A DNA stretch of 64,000 nucleotides from Paracoccus liaowanqingii (GCF_004683865.2 NZ_CP038439.1:2606001-2670000); one strand, 5' to 3'. Counted from the stretch's first letter, positions 42,057 through 51,481 are shown. The notes: generated from the sequence alone by a model not told the origin. Program-made: numbers and translations.

Positions 42057-42133
42057 TTTCATCTCCTTCATCAGAGTGAACGTGCGGCTCGGCAATGCCA
42101 GATCGGCCGGCCGCACGGGATGGGCAAGCGCGC

Positions 42134-42162
42134 CTCATAAGGGGACGCGCCGCCGATGGCAA
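42134..42162 (-). promoter_or_regulatory. Candidate promoter of rpmI-rplT
   Basis: On the minus strand TTGCCA (42157-42162), 17 bp, TATGAG (42134-42139). The start would be near 42127, leaving a leader of about 70 nt. Confidence 0.55.
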
Positions 42163-42168
42163 GAGGGA

Positions 42169-42393
42169 TCAGGGTGCGGGCGTGCCGCCCGTGACCGATT
42201 GCAGCGCCGCCGGGATGCTGGAGGGGCCGAAGGGCTCGGGGCTGGTCCATGCACCGACGAACAGCAGGAAGATGCCCGCGATGAAGGCCAGCGCCGCCGC
42301 ACGCGGCGGCTGCGTCTGCAACAGCTGGACGATCGCCAGCACGACGGACAGCAGACACAGGGCAACCCCTGCCAGCAGAAGAAGATCGGACAT
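42169..42393 (-). CDS. Small two-helix membrane protein, function unknown
   Basis: 74 residues: two hydrophobic helices (LLLLAGVALCLLSVVLAIVQ; AALAFIAGIFLLFVGAW) joined by a short polar turn and followed by a Pro/Ser-rich end. No motif beyond that. The ATG at 42393 was chosen over the adjacent GTG. It lies 29 nt after pyruvate kinase on the same strand and may be co-transcribed. Confidence 0.65.
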   Translation of the reverse strand: MSDLLLLAGVALCLLSVVLAIVQLLQTQPPRAAALAFIAGIFLLFVGAWTSPEPFGPSSIPAALQSVTGGTPAP

Positions 42394-42422
42394 CACGGCA
42401 TCCCTTGTCGTTCCCGCCCGGA

Positions 42423-43868
42423 TTATTCCGGGTCGGTGGCGAAGATCAAGCGGTCATCGCAGGGGGCGATGCGCAGAATGTTCGTGGTGCCGGCCACGTT
42501 GAAGGGCACGCCGGCCATGACGACGATCTGCCGCGTCTCGTCGGCGAAGCCGTAGTCGCGGGCGGCGCGGGTGGCGTTGACCACCGCCTCCTTGAAGCGC
42601 GACAGGCGCGGGGTGATGACGCAATGGGTCCCCCAGGTCAGCACCATGCGCCGGGTCACCGCCTCGATCGGGCTCAGCGCCAGGATCGGCACGCGGGGCC
42701 GTTCGCGGGCGATCAGGCTGATCGTGGTGCCCGACTGGCTGAAGGCGCAGATGGCCGCGATCTCGGTCGTCTCTGCGATCTCGCGCGCCGCCGTCACGAT
42801 GGCGTCGGGGACCGAGGACAGGCTGGCCTTGCGCGCCGCCTCGATGATCGAGCGATAGTTCGGGTCCGCCTCGACCGAACGCGCGACATTGTCCATCGTG
42901 CGCACCGCGTCCAGCGGGAAGCTGCCCGCCGCGCTTTCGGCCGACAGCATGACCGCGTCGGCGCCCTCGTAGATGGCGTTGGCGACGTCGCTGACCTCGG
43001 CCCGGGTGGGCATCGGGCTGTCGATCATCGATTCCAGCATCTGGGTGGCCACGATCACCGGCTTGGCGGCGCTGCGGCACAGGCGCACCAGGCGCTTCTG
43101 GATGGGGGGCACCGAATGGACCGGCAGCTCCACCCCCAGATCGCCGCGCGCGACCATGATCCCGTCCGAGGCCTTGAGGATCTCGTCGAAGGCCCGGACG
43201 GCGGCGGGTTTCTCGATCTTGGAGAGGATCGCGGCGCGGCCGCGGGCCAGGGTCTTGGCCTCCTCCACGTCCTCGGCGCGCTGCACGAAGGACAGGGCCA
43301 GCCAGTCGACGCCCAGTTCGCAGGCGAATTCCAGATCGGCCCGGTCCTTGTCCGACAGCGCGGCCAGCGGCAGCACCACGTCGGGGACGTTCACGCCCTT
43401 GCGGTCGCTGATCGTGCCGCCCACGGTGACGGTGCAATCGGCGAAATCGGGGCCGCAGGCATCGACCGTCAGGCGGATCTTGCCGTCGTTGACCAGCAGT
43501 TCCGACCCCTCGATCAGGGCCGCGAAGATCTCGGGATGGGGCAGCTGGACGCGGCTCGCGTTGCCCGGCTCGGGCGCCAGGTCGAAGCGGAAGCGGTCGC
43601 CCACTGCCAGGTCATGCGCGCCGTTGGCAAAGGGGCCGACCCGCAGCTTGGGGCCCTGCAGGTCCGCCAGGATGGCGATCGGGCGGCCCGTCTCGGCCTC
43701 GATCTCGCGGATCGCGGTATAGCGCGCGCGGTGGTCGTCATGGCTGCCATGGCTCATGTTCAGGCGGAACACGTCGGCGCCGGTATCGAACAGCGCCCGG
43801 ATCATCTCCTTGGTGGAGGAGGCCGGTCCCAGGGTCGCCACGATCTTCACATTGCGATGTCGTCTCAT
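42423..43868 (-). CDS. pyk: Pyruvate kinase
   Basis: 481 residues with the full pyruvate-kinase set: KIVATLGPASS at the start, FRLNMSHG, the active-site lysine in AAILSKIEKP, the metal-binding MVARGDLGVELP, and the C-terminal domain ICAFSQSGTTISL. It makes ATP and pyruvate from phosphoenolpyruvate. Divergent from the amidohydrolase gene across 99 nt. Confidence 0.97.
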   Translation of the reverse strand: MRRHRNVKIVATLGPASSTKEMIRALFDTGADVFRLNMSHGSHDDHRARYTAIREIEAETGRPIAILADLQGPKLRVGPFANGAHDLAVGDRFRFDLAPEPGNASRVQLPHPEIFAALIEGSELLVNDGKIRLTVDACGPDFADCTVTVGGTISDRKGVNVPDVVLPLAALSDKDRADLEFACELGVDWLALSFVQRAEDVEEAKTLARGRAAILSKIEKPAAVRAFDEILKASDGIMVARGDLGVELPVHSVPPIQKRLVRLCRSAAKPVIVATQMLESMIDSPMPTRAEVSDVANAIYEGADAVMLSAESAAGSFPLDAVRTMDNVARSVEADPNYRSIIEAARKASLSSVPDAIVTAAREIAETTEIAAICAFSQSGTTISLIARERPRVPILALSPIEAVTRRMVLTWGTHCVITPRLSRFKEAVVNATRAARDYGFADETRQIVVMAGVPFNVAGTTNILRIAPCDDRLIFATDPE

Positions 43869-43967
43869 CAATCCTGCCCTCGTCTCGGGTTTAGCGCTAT
43901 CTATGCCGCAGAAGCCGCCCGGCGGCAACTGGCGTCTGTCCGCCGTTCGTCGTAGACAGCCTGTATC

Positions 43968-44725
43968 ATGAGTGATGAAGACGTGATGAACCCCGCTCCG
44001 TTCCGCATCCTGAACGCGGATGGCCCTTCGCGCTGGCTGGTCACCTGCGACCATGCCACCAACCGCGTGCCGCCTTGGGTGGGCGGCGGCGATCTGGGCA
44101 TCGCGCCCGCCGACATGGCCCGCCACATCGCCTATGACGTGGGCGCGGCGGGACTGACCCGGGCGCTGTCGGCCCTGCTGGACGCGCCCGCGATCCTGTC
44201 CGACTTCTCGCGCCTGGTGATCGATCCGAACCGGGGCGAGGACGACCCGACGCTGCTGATGCGGCTCTATGACGGCACCGTCATCCCGGCCAACAAGCAG
44301 GCCGATGCGGCGGAGCGGGAACGCCGCCTGGCCCGCCTGCACCGCCCCTATCACGAGGCGCTGGCTGGGCTGGCCGCCCGCCACCCCGCGCGCTGTCTCT
44401 GCGCCATCCACAGCTTCACCCCGCAGCTGCGCGGCCGCCCGCCGCGCCCCTGGCAGGTCGGCATCCTCTATTCCCATGCCGATGCGCGGCTCGGGCCCCC
44501 GATGGTCGCCGCCTGCCGCGACGAGGGCTGGATCACCGGCGAGAACCAGCCCTATGACGGCCATCTGGAGGGCGACAGCATCGACCGCCACGCCCTGTCG
44601 CAGGGGCGCCCCAACCTGCTGATCGAGGTCAGGAACGACCTGATCGCCACCCCGAGGGGCAGAGCATCTGGGCCGACCGGCTGGCGCTGGTGATCGATCG
44701 GGTCCTGACCCAGAGCGGGCTCTGA
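43968..44725 (+). pseudogene. N-formylglutamate amidohydrolase, frameshifted at its 3' end
   Basis: Reading frame one runs to a stop at 44693 (241 residues). It carries the family motifs WLVTCDHATNRVP at the start, HIAYDVGAAG, FSRLVIDPNRG, AIHSF and LLIEVRND. After IAT at about 44652 the reading becomes PRGRASGPTGWRW. Shifting by one base at the CCCC run (44651-44654) restores EGQSIWADRLALVIDRVL through to a TGA at 44723-44725, which fits the usual end. So one base is missing relative to the ancestral gene, or there is a sequencing error. The core active site is intact, so the protein may still work. Confidence 0.8.
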
Positions 44726-44740
44726 ACCTCCGCGCGCCGC

Positions 44741-44890
44741 AAAAAAAGGGGGGCCAGCCCCCCATCGCGTTCCGCGATCCCCCCCGGGATATTTCCACCA
44801 AGATGAATGGGGAAACGGCGGATCTTCATCTTGGCGCAAATATCCCGCGGGGGTTCGGGGGCGCGAAACCCCCGGCGGTCGCGGGACGCA
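44741..44890. repeat. Dispersed intergenic repeat, locus C (two inverted cores, with terminator)
   Basis: Same plan as locus A: cores at 44779-44808 (minus) and 44824-44852 (plus) facing outward. Left of them come ATCGCG-TTC-CGCGAT (44764-44778) and GGGGGG(CCAG)CCCCCC (44748-44763), preceded by seven A's (44741-44747). Read on the minus strand this is a classical intrinsic terminator for the aminotransferase gene ending at 44897. Right of the plus core lies a G5/C5 hairpin and GGTCGCGGGACGC, a string also found beside locus A (7660-7680). Confidence 0.8.
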
Positions 44891-44896
44891 AAACGC

Positions 44897-45757
44897 TCAG
44901 ACTCCCAGTTTCAGGCTTTCTTCCAGATAGATCTCGCGTAGGCGGGTGGCGACGGGACCCACGGTGCCAGTGCCGACGGCTGCGTCGTCGATGCGGACCA
45001 CCGGCATCACGAAGGCCGAGGCCGAGGTGACGAAGGCCTCGTCGGCCTGCTGCGCCTCGTCGATGGTGAAGGCGCGTTCCTCGACCTGCATCTGCGCCTC
45101 GGCGGCAAAGCGCAGGACGGCGGCGCGGGTGATGCCGTGCAGGATGTCATGGCTCAGTTCGCGGGTGATGATGGTGTTGCCCCTGACGATATAGGCGTTG
45201 TTCGAGGTGCCCTCGGTCACGCGGCCCTCCTCGACCATCCAGGCGTCGTCGGCGCCCCGCGCCTTGGCCTCCATCTTCGCCATCGAGGGATAGAGAAGCT
45301 GCACGGTCTTGATGTCGCGCCGGCCCCATCGCAGGTCCGGCACGCTGACGACCGTCCAGCCGGTCCGGGCGGCGGGCGCGTCGGCCAGGCCGGGCTTGGA
45401 CTGGGTGAACATCACCACCGTGGGGGTCGTCCCCTCGGGCGGGTAGGCGAAATCGCGATCGCCCGGATTGCCGCGCGTGACCTGCAGATAGACCAGCCCG
45501 TCGGTGATGTCGTTGCGCGCGATCAGCTCGCGATGCGCGGCGAGGTAGTCGTCATCCGTCAGGGGCTCGGCGATGGCCAGTTCGGACAGCGACCGCCGCA
45601 GCCGGACCATGTGGCCTGCGAAGTCGATCAGCTTGCCGCCCAGCACGCTGACGACCTCGTAGACCCCGTCGGCCATCAGGAAGCCCCGGTCGAAGACCGA
45701 CACGCGGGCCTGGTCCTCGGGAAGATACTCGCCGTTCACATAGACTGTCCGCGCCAT
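44897..45757 (-). CDS. dat: D-amino-acid aminotransferase
   Basis: 286 residues of class IV PLP aminotransferase: start YVNGEYLPEDQARVSVFDRG, catalytic lysine in WGRRDIKTVQLL, and the cofactor-binding EGTSNNAYIV. Overall the pattern favours D-alanine transaminase over the branched-chain enzyme. It converts D-alanine and 2-oxoglutarate to pyruvate and D-glutamate, feeding peptidoglycan. GGAGG precedes the ATG at 45757. It is divergent from malyl-CoA lyase. Confidence 0.9.
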   Translation of the reverse strand: MARTVYVNGEYLPEDQARVSVFDRGFLMADGVYEVVSVLGGKLIDFAGHMVRLRRSLSELAIAEPLTDDDYLAAHRELIARNDITDGLVYLQVTRGNPGDRDFAYPPEGTTPTVVMFTQSKPGLADAPAARTGWTVVSVPDLRWGRRDIKTVQLLYPSMAKMEAKARGADDAWMVEEGRVTEGTSNNAYIVRGNTIITRELSHDILHGITRAAVLRFAAEAQMQVEERAFTIDEAQQADEAFVTSASAFVMPVVRIDDAAVGTGTVGPVATRLREIYLEESLKLGV

Positions 45758-45916
45758 CCTGGCCTCCGTTGTCGTCGCGCGCCGACACCTGCGCCCAAAG
45801 CCGCGATGCGTCAAGAAGCCGGGTCCGGTGCCGCAGTCCGGAAATAGGGCTTGCCGCAGGCGGCGCGCAAGATTATTACCCCGAGACACCCTGATCTTGT
45901 CAAACTGGACCTTGTC

Positions 45917-46873
45917 ATGAGTTTCCGCGCCCAGCCCCTGCCCCCGGCCCGCCTGAACCGCTGCCAGCTGTTCGGCCCCGGCTCGCGTCCGGCGCTGTTC
46001 GAGAAGATGGCCAAATCCGCCGCCGACGTGATCAACCTGGATCTGGAGGATTCGGTCGCCCCCGACGACAAGGCGCAGGCGCGGACCAACATCATCACGG
46101 CGATCAACGACGTCGACTGGGGGACCAAGACCCTGTCGGTGCGCATCAACGGGCTGGACACGCCCTTCTGGTACCGCGACGTGGTCGACCTGCTGGAACA
46201 GGCGGGCGACCGGCTGGACCAGATCATGATCCCCAAGGCGGGCTGCGCCGCCGACATCTATGCCGTCGACGCGCTGGTCACCGCGATCGAACGCGCCAAG
46301 GGCCGCACCAAGCCCGTCGCCTTCGAGGTCATCATCGAATCCGCCGCCGGCATCTGCCATGTCGAGGAGATCGCGGCAGCGTCCCCGCGTCTGCAGGCGA
46401 TCAGCCTGGGGGCTGCGGATTTCGCGGCCTCGATGGGCATGGCCACCACGGGCATCGGCGGCACGCAGGAAAACTACTACATGATCCGCGAGGGGCAGAA
46501 ATACTGGCCCGATCCCTGGCACTGGGCGCAGACCGCCATCGTCGCGGCCTGCCGCACGCACGGGCTGCTGCCCGTGGACGGACCTTTCGGCGATTTCAGC
46601 GACCCGGAGGGCTTCCGCGCGCAGGCGATGCGCAGCGCGACCCTGGGCATGGTCGGCAAATGGGCGATCCATCCCAGCCAGATCGCGCTGGCCAACGAGG
46701 TCTTCTCGCCCTCGGACGCCGCCGTCACCGAGGCGCGCGAGATCCTAGCCGCGATGGAGCAGGCCAAGCGCGACGGCGCGGGGGCCACCGTCTACAAGGG
46801 CCGGCTGGTCGACATCGCCTCGATCAAGCAGGCCGAGGTCACGCTGCGCCAGTTCGAGCTGATCGGCGCGTAA
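45917..46873 (+). CDS. mcl1: L-malyl-CoA / beta-methylmalyl-CoA lyase
   Basis: 318 residues, the length of the Rhodobacter enzyme, in the CitE-like TIM-barrel family. Visible are RLNRCQLFGPGSRP, the Mg-binding INLDLEDSVAPDDK and FEVIIESAAGICHVEEI. It splits beta-methylmalyl-CoA to glyoxylate and propionyl-CoA and makes malyl-CoA in the ethylmalonyl-CoA pathway for acetate and C1 assimilation. An upstream in-frame ATG at 45851 is rejected because the family starts MSFR. A terminator follows. Confidence 0.94.
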   Translation: MSFRAQPLPPARLNRCQLFGPGSRPALFEKMAKSAADVINLDLEDSVAPDDKAQARTNIITAINDVDWGTKTLSVRINGLDTPFWYRDVVDLLEQAGDRLDQIMIPKAGCAADIYAVDALVTAIERAKGRTKPVAFEVIIESAAGICHVEEIAAASPRLQAISLGAADFAASMGMATTGIGGTQENYYMIREGQKYWPDPWHWAQTAIVAACRTHGLLPVDGPFGDFSDPEGFRAQAMRSATLGMVGKWAIHPSQIALANEVFSPSDAAVTEAREILAAMEQAKRDGAGATVYKGRLVDIASIKQAEVTLRQFELIGA

Positions 46874-46931
46874 AGGAACCCCCCGCAGCCCGGACCAGTG
46901 GAGGGGGACAGGCTGCAACCCGAGGGAGGAC

Positions 46932-46957
46932 CGGCCCCGCGAGCGATCGCGGGGCCG
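46932..46957 (+). terminator. Terminator of mcl1
   Basis: Perfect 11-bp stem CGGCCCCGCGA/TCGCGGGGCCG with loop GCGA, followed by TTTGCTT. From here to 47047 the sequence turns A/T-rich; no other feature is seen. Confidence 0.85.
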
Positions 46958-47047
46958 TTTGCTTGATGAGGGACGAAAGAAAATAAAAACCGGCCCACTC
47001 TGATCGAGTTTCTACAACCTCTTCAGAGATGACACTTGAACGCAGTG

Positions 47048-47767
47048 CTACCCTTGCAATTGCCGCGCCACAGAGCAAAACGCTGAATGCATCCCAATAT
47101 AAACTTTCGGTGACACCGGGAATTTAAGTGCGTGTTTCTTTGTGGTGACGATGTAGTCATCATCAGCCATTGAATCAATAATCATTACGCACCCATCATC
47201 GCGACCCATTCCTTCGAGGGATTCCATTGTCTGTGAGATCGGTTTTTTTTCGTCCTTGCGGTAAATTTCGTCTGCATGAGCCGCGGCGTTCCTCAGATCA
47301 TGGAGACCCGGAACATAATCATCAAAATCCTCGCTGATACGATTCAATTCAATTGTGATTCTCCCATTATAGATCAGACCAAATTTCTTCAAATGATCTG
47401 GAAGCTTTTCAGGATTCTTTCTGAATTCTCTAAGATTTCCTGAAAGCAAGCCGAGGAGGAATGAAAAATTTCGCGCGGCGAAGATCATGTCTCTTGCGGC
47501 CATCAAACGCCATTGGTGTTCTAGCTCCAAACTTGCTCTCTCGGCTTCGGCATACGCAAGGACATCGGAATTTGCGAGTTCGAGAGGCGGAAGCAACTTA
47601 TTGACTTGCTGAAAAAGCAAGAGCGCGGCCCGAGCTCGTACACAATTCATCCGTAGCAGGTTCGTTACAACTGTCAGTTTTCGACTTTGCCCATCTCCTA
47701 TAAAACCATCCAGGGCAGATGGATTCAACCAGATGGGTGCCGCGACGGGAATTTTCTTGACATTCAT
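47048..47767 (-). CDS. Orphan HEPN-like protein in low-G+C DNA
   Basis: 239 residues, not recognised as a named family. It is mostly helical, with a central hydrophobic stretch (RDMIFAARNFSFLLGLLSG) and, in HDLRNAAAHADEIY near residue 160, the sequence RNAAAH. This exactly fits RNxxxH, the catalytic motif of HEPN ribonucleases found in toxins, Cas and abortive-infection proteins. A beta-rich C-terminal part follows. Base composition is about half G+C by eye, far below its neighbours, and codon use is AT-rich, which suggests recent transfer. AGGGG lies 9 nt before the ATG. There is no partner gene. Confidence 0.7.
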   Translation of the reverse strand: MNVKKIPVAAPIWLNPSALDGFIGDGQSRKLTVVTNLLRMNCVRARAALLLFQQVNKLLPPLELANSDVLAYAEAERASLELEHQWRLMAARDMIFAARNFSFLLGLLSGNLREFRKNPEKLPDHLKKFGLIYNGRITIELNRISEDFDDYVPGLHDLRNAAAHADEIYRKDEKKPISQTMESLEGMGRDDGCVMIIDSMADDDYIVTTKKHALKFPVSPKVYIGMHSAFCSVARQLQG

Positions 47768-47883
47768 TCACATGCCCCTGACGCCGTTAACTCAAACAAA
47801 ATAAATGGCGTGATAGTTAAAATATTGCAATCAGGCGGCGGGCCGTCGCTCACGCGTCTTGCAAAAGCTTGGCACTTGACTAA

Positions 47884-48798
47884 TCACGCCCGCCGCAGCT
47901 TCCGGAACGCCGCCGAGGCGCCCCATCCGGCGATGACCGCGACGGCCAGCGACATCAGCCCGTAGAGCAGCGGCTGATCGAAGGCCAGGCGATAGAGCCA
48001 GCGCTCCAGCCCCACCTTGCGGACCTCGATGGCCGCGCCATAGGCGTCGATGACCTCGCCGCCGCGCAGCAGGAAGATGCGGGCGCGGTAATCGCCTTCG
48101 ATCAGGTTGGCGGGCAGGCGGATGTCGGTGCGGAACAGCGTGTCCTCGACCAGGGTGACGGCGTTCTCCTCCAGCCGGTAATGGCCGTTCTGCTCACGCA
48201 GGCGGATCAGCGCCTCGGTATAGGGCAGCGTGTCCTCGACCTCGGGGGCGCCGGCGAAGGCCCGCAACACCAGGGGCAGCGAGATGCGATAGCGGTTGTC
48301 CCAGTCCGGGGCCAGGATGTCGTCCAGCGGGCGGGTGGTCGCCACGGCATAGAAGCTGGGGGCGGCGCCGACCTCGACCCGGTCGGTGTTGATCCAGATG
48401 CCGGCGCGGCGCTGCTTCTGCCAGATGGTGAGGGGCTGCGAGGGCGCCTCGATCGTGACGATCACGTCAAGGGGCGTCTCGGGGATCGGCGTCTGCCGCT
48501 TGATCGCGCCGTAGATCAGGATGTCCGAGCCGTCGAAGCTGGTGGTGATCGCCACCGAGCTGTTCGACAGCCCGGCCACGACCTGCTCGGCCGGGCCCTC
48601 GCGGGCCTCGGGGGCGGGGCCGCGGGACTGGCCGGGATCGGGAAACAAGAGCCAGGCCGGGCGCTCCTCCACCTGGGGCAGCAGGCCCGCCTCGGGGTCG
48701 GCGGGCATCGTCGATCCGCTGCCCTGCGCCTGTGCCGGGCCGGGCAGGACCGGGGCCAGCAGCAGCGCCAGCAGGGCCAGGATCGCACCGCGCATCAT
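47884..48798 (-). CDS. TIGR02186 family transmembrane protein
   Basis: 304 residues: signal peptide (ends AQA-QG near 25), a beta-rich periplasmic region (VAGLSNSSVAITTSFDGSDILIYGAI; TPLDVIVTIEAP) and one C-terminal membrane helix (LYGLMSLAVAVIAGWGASAAF) with a basic tail. This is the TIGR02186 architecture, known to pair with TSUP permeases. Its ATG overlaps the permease stop (ATGA). The pair probably forms a sulfur-compound or anion exporter complex; the substrate is unknown. Confidence 0.85.
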   Translation of the reverse strand: MMRGAILALLALLLAPVLPGPAQAQGSGSTMPADPEAGLLPQVEERPAWLLFPDPGQSRGPAPEAREGPAEQVVAGLSNSSVAITTSFDGSDILIYGAIKRQTPIPETPLDVIVTIEAPSQPLTIWQKQRRAGIWINTDRVEVGAAPSFYAVATTRPLDDILAPDWDNRYRISLPLVLRAFAGAPEVEDTLPYTEALIRLREQNGHYRLEENAVTLVEDTLFRTDIRLPANLIEGDYRARIFLLRGGEVIDAYGAAIEVRKVGLERWLYRLAFDQPLLYGLMSLAVAVIAGWGASAAFRKLRRA

Positions 48799-49709
48799 TG
48801 CCCCCGCGTCGTGATCGAGAACAGGTCGTCGGGCCGCAGGAACAGGTCCAGCGCCAGCTTGCCGCAGACCGCCAGCACCAGAAGCGCCAGCAGGATGCGC
48901 AGCTGTTCGGCCCGCAGCCGCGCGCCCAGGGTGGTGCCGATCTGCGCGCCCACCACGCCCCCCACGATCAGCAGCACCGCCAGCATCACGTCGACGGTGT
49001 TGTAGCTGACCGCGTGCATCAGCGTGGTGAAGGCGGTGACGAAGGTGATCTGGAACAGCGAGGTGCCCACCACGACCTTCGTGGGCATCCCCAGCAGGTA
49101 GATCATCGCGGGCACCATGATGAAGCCGCCGCCCACCCCCATGATCGCCGCCAGCACGCCCACCGCGACCCCGATCAACAGGGGCGGGATGACGCTGATG
49201 TAGAGGCCCGAGGCGCGGAACTTGACCTTCAGCGGCCAGCGATGGACCCACATGTGCTGGTGCAGGCGCCGCCGCCCCGTGGGATGGCGGGCCCGCAGCA
49301 GCGCGCGCAGGCTTTCCTGCAGCATCATCGCGCCGATCAGGCCCAGAAAGACCACATAGCACAGCTGCACGACCAGCTCGACCTGGCCCACGCGCTGCAG
49401 GATGTTGAAGACCAGCACCCCCAGGGCCGAGCCGACCAACCCGCCCGCCAGCAGCACGCCCCCCATGCGGAAGTCGACGGTCTTGCGCTTCATATGCGCC
49501 AGCACGCCGGACACGGACGACGCGACAACCTGGTTGGCGCCGGTCGCGACCGCGATGGCCGGGGGAATGCCGATGAAGAACAGCAACGGCGTGATCAGGA
49601 AGCCGCCGCCGACGCCGAAGAGGCCGCTCATGACGCCGACCAGCCCGCCGAGGCCCATCAGGACGAGCGCGTTGACCGAGACCTCTGCAATGGGAAGATA
49701 GATCTGCAT
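48795..49709 (-). CDS. TSUP-family permease (TauE/SafE)
   Basis: 304 residues with about eight membrane helices and two internal repeats each marked by a glycine loop: GVMSGLFGVGGGFLITPLLF near 24 and GVLAAIMGVGGGFIMVPAMI near 183. These are diagnostic of TauE/SafE sulfite or organosulfonate exporters. It is first of a coupled pair with the TIGR02186 gene and divergent from surE. The gap 49710-49931 shows no clear signal. Confidence 0.9.
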   Translation of the reverse strand: MQIYLPIAEVSVNALVLMGLGGLVGVMSGLFGVGGGFLITPLLFFIGIPPAIAVATGANQVVASSVSGVLAHMKRKTVDFRMGGVLLAGGLVGSALGVLVFNILQRVGQVELVVQLCYVVFLGLIGAMMLQESLRALLRARHPTGRRRLHQHMWVHRWPLKVKFRASGLYISVIPPLLIGVAVGVLAAIMGVGGGFIMVPAMIYLLGMPTKVVVGTSLFQITFVTAFTTLMHAVSYNTVDVMLAVLLIVGGVVGAQIGTTLGARLRAEQLRILLALLVLAVCGKLALDLFLRPDDLFSITTRGQ

Positions 49710-49931
49710 CGCGTCCCGGCCTCTTGTGCTGGGCCCGAGGATGCCCCGCCCGGCCGCCAAGGTCAAACCGCTTCGGTCGGGCGCGGTTCCCCTGCCCGCG
49801 TGGCAGGCGCTGCCGCCCCTGCCACGCAGGAACGGGTTGAAGCGAGGCCGGGCCACCGCTAAGCAGATCGGGTCACGACCGCGTGCAGGATCAGGGCCCC
49901 GCGCAGGCGGCCGGGCCGGACAGGGGGCAGG

Positions 49932-50777
49932 ATGCGCATTCTCATCACCAACGACGACGGGATCAACGCCCCGGGGCTGGAGGTGCTGGACCAGATCGCC
50001 ACCGAACTGGCCGGCCCGGACGGCGAGGTCTGGACCGTCGCCCCCGCCTTCGAGCAATCCGGTGTCGGCCACTGCATCAGCTATGCCCATCCCACGATGA
50101 TCGCCAAGCTGGCGCCCCGCCGCTATGCCGCCGAGGGCAGCCCGGCCGATTGCGTGCTGGCCGCGGTGGGCGAGCTGATGCGCGAGGGGCTGCCCGATCT
50201 GGTCCTGTCGGGCGTCAACCGCGGCAACAACGCGGGCGAGAACGCCATGTATTCCGGCACGATCGGCGGCGCGATGGAGGCGGCGCTGCAGGGCCTGCCC
50301 GCCATCGCCCTGTCGCAATATCTGGGCCCCGAGACCGCCGGTCTGGACGATCCCTTCGAGGCCGCGCGCAGCCACGGCGCCCGCGTGATCCGGCAGCTGC
50401 TGGATCACGGAGACTGGACCTCGGACGAGGATTTCCGGCTGTTCTACAATGTGAACTTTCCGCCCCTGCCCGCCGCCGGGGTGCGCGGGCTGAAGGTCGC
50501 GCCCCAGGGGCAGCGGCGCGGATCGCGCTTCGGCGTGGTGCCCTATACGGCGCCCAACGGACGGCAGTTCATGTGGATCGCGGGCGGCTCGCAGCAGGCC
50601 CCCGCGCGCGAGGGCAGCGACGTGGCGGTGAACCTGGACGGCTATGTCTCGGTCACGCCGATGCGGGCGGACCTGACCTGCCACGCCTCGCTGGACGGTC
50701 TGGCCCGCGCGCTGGAGGGTCCGGGGGCAGAGATCTCGGCAGAAAAGACCCCCGCCGCGGATGGCGCCACGCGATGA
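49932..50777 (+). CDS. surE: 5'/3'-nucleotidase SurE
   Basis: 281 residues. The SurE metal site is complete: [15 protein letters not shown] at the start (ND-D), [11 protein letters not shown], and [25 protein letters not shown]. It removes phosphate from nucleoside monophosphates. The last bases overlap pcm by four (ATGA-type), beginning the surE-pcm-nlpD operon known from many proteobacteria. Confidence 0.96.
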   Translation: MRILITNDDGINAPGLEVLDQIATELAGPDGEVWTVAPAFEQSGVGHCISYAHPTMIAKLAPRRYAAEGSPADCVLAAVGELMREGLPDLVLSGVNRGNNAGENAMYSGTIGGAMEAALQGLPAIALSQYLGPETAGLDDPFEAARSHGARVIRQLLDHGDWTSDEDFRLFYNVNFPPLPAAGVRGLKVAPQGQRRGSRFGVVPYTAPNGRQFMWIAGGSQQAPAREGSDVAVNLDGYVSVTPMRADLTCHASLDGLARALEGPGAEISAEKTPAADGATR

Positions 50778-51445
50778 GCGATCCGGATCCGAGCGGCCCC
50801 GAGGGGGACAGCCAGGCCGAGCGCAAGATGCGCTTCCTCTTCCAGCTGCGCACGCGCGGGGTGACCGATCCGCGCGTGCTGGCGGCGATGGAGGGGATCG
50901 ACCGGGGCCTGTTCGTGCGCGGCCAGTTCGCCGATCGCGCCTATGAGGACACGCCCCTGCCCATCCCCTGCGGGCAGACGATCAGCCAGCCCTCGGTCGT
51001 GGGGCTGATGAGCCAGGCGCTGGAGGTCGGCCCGCGCGACACGGTGCTGGAGGTGGGCACCGGCTCGGGCTATCAGGCGGCGGTGCTGTCGGGGCTGGCG
51101 CGGCGGGTCTATACCGTTGACCGCCATCGCCGCCTGGTCGTCGAGGCCGAGGCGATCTTCCAGGTGCTGGGCCTGCACAACATCATCGCGCAGGTTGCGG
51201 ACGGATCGCGCGGGCTTCCCGACCAGGCGCCCTTCGACCGCATCCTTGTGACCGCCGCCGCCGAGGATCCGCCGGGGCCGCTGTTGGCACAGCTGAAGAT
51301 CGGCGGTATCATGGTCGTGCCTGTCGGGCAGTCGGATGCGGTCCAGACCCTGATCCGCGTCACCCGGTCGCAGACCGGGTTCGAGTACGACGAGTTGCGG
51401 CAGGTGCGGTTCGTTCCGCTGGTCGAGGGGTTGGGCCAGACATGA
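50774..51445 (+). CDS. pcm: Protein-L-isoaspartate O-methyltransferase
   Basis: 223 residues. Canonical Pcm motifs are all there: [17 protein letters not shown] (substrate loop), [15 protein letters not shown] (SAM binding), and [21 protein letters not shown]. It repairs isoaspartyl damage in proteins. It overlaps surE and is followed 36 nt later by the nlpD-like gene. Confidence 0.95.
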   Translation: MSDPDPSGPEGDSQAERKMRFLFQLRTRGVTDPRVLAAMEGIDRGLFVRGQFADRAYEDTPLPIPCGQTISQPSVVGLMSQALEVGPRDTVLEVGTGSGYQAAVLSGLARRVYTVDRHRRLVVEAEAIFQVLGLHNIIAQVADGSRGLPDQAPFDRILVTAAAEDPPGPLLAQLKIGGIMVVPVGQSDAVQTLIRVTRSQTGFEYDELRQVRFVPLVEGLGQT

Positions 51446-51481
51446 CCCCCGGCCACCCAGAGGCAGGCTGAGGACAGGATC

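Noticed and set aside
46975..47883. A mobile element with flanking repeats around the low-G+C gene
   Set aside because: I looked for direct or inverted repeats at both edges and for an integrase or transposase and found none. Transfer is inferred from composition only.
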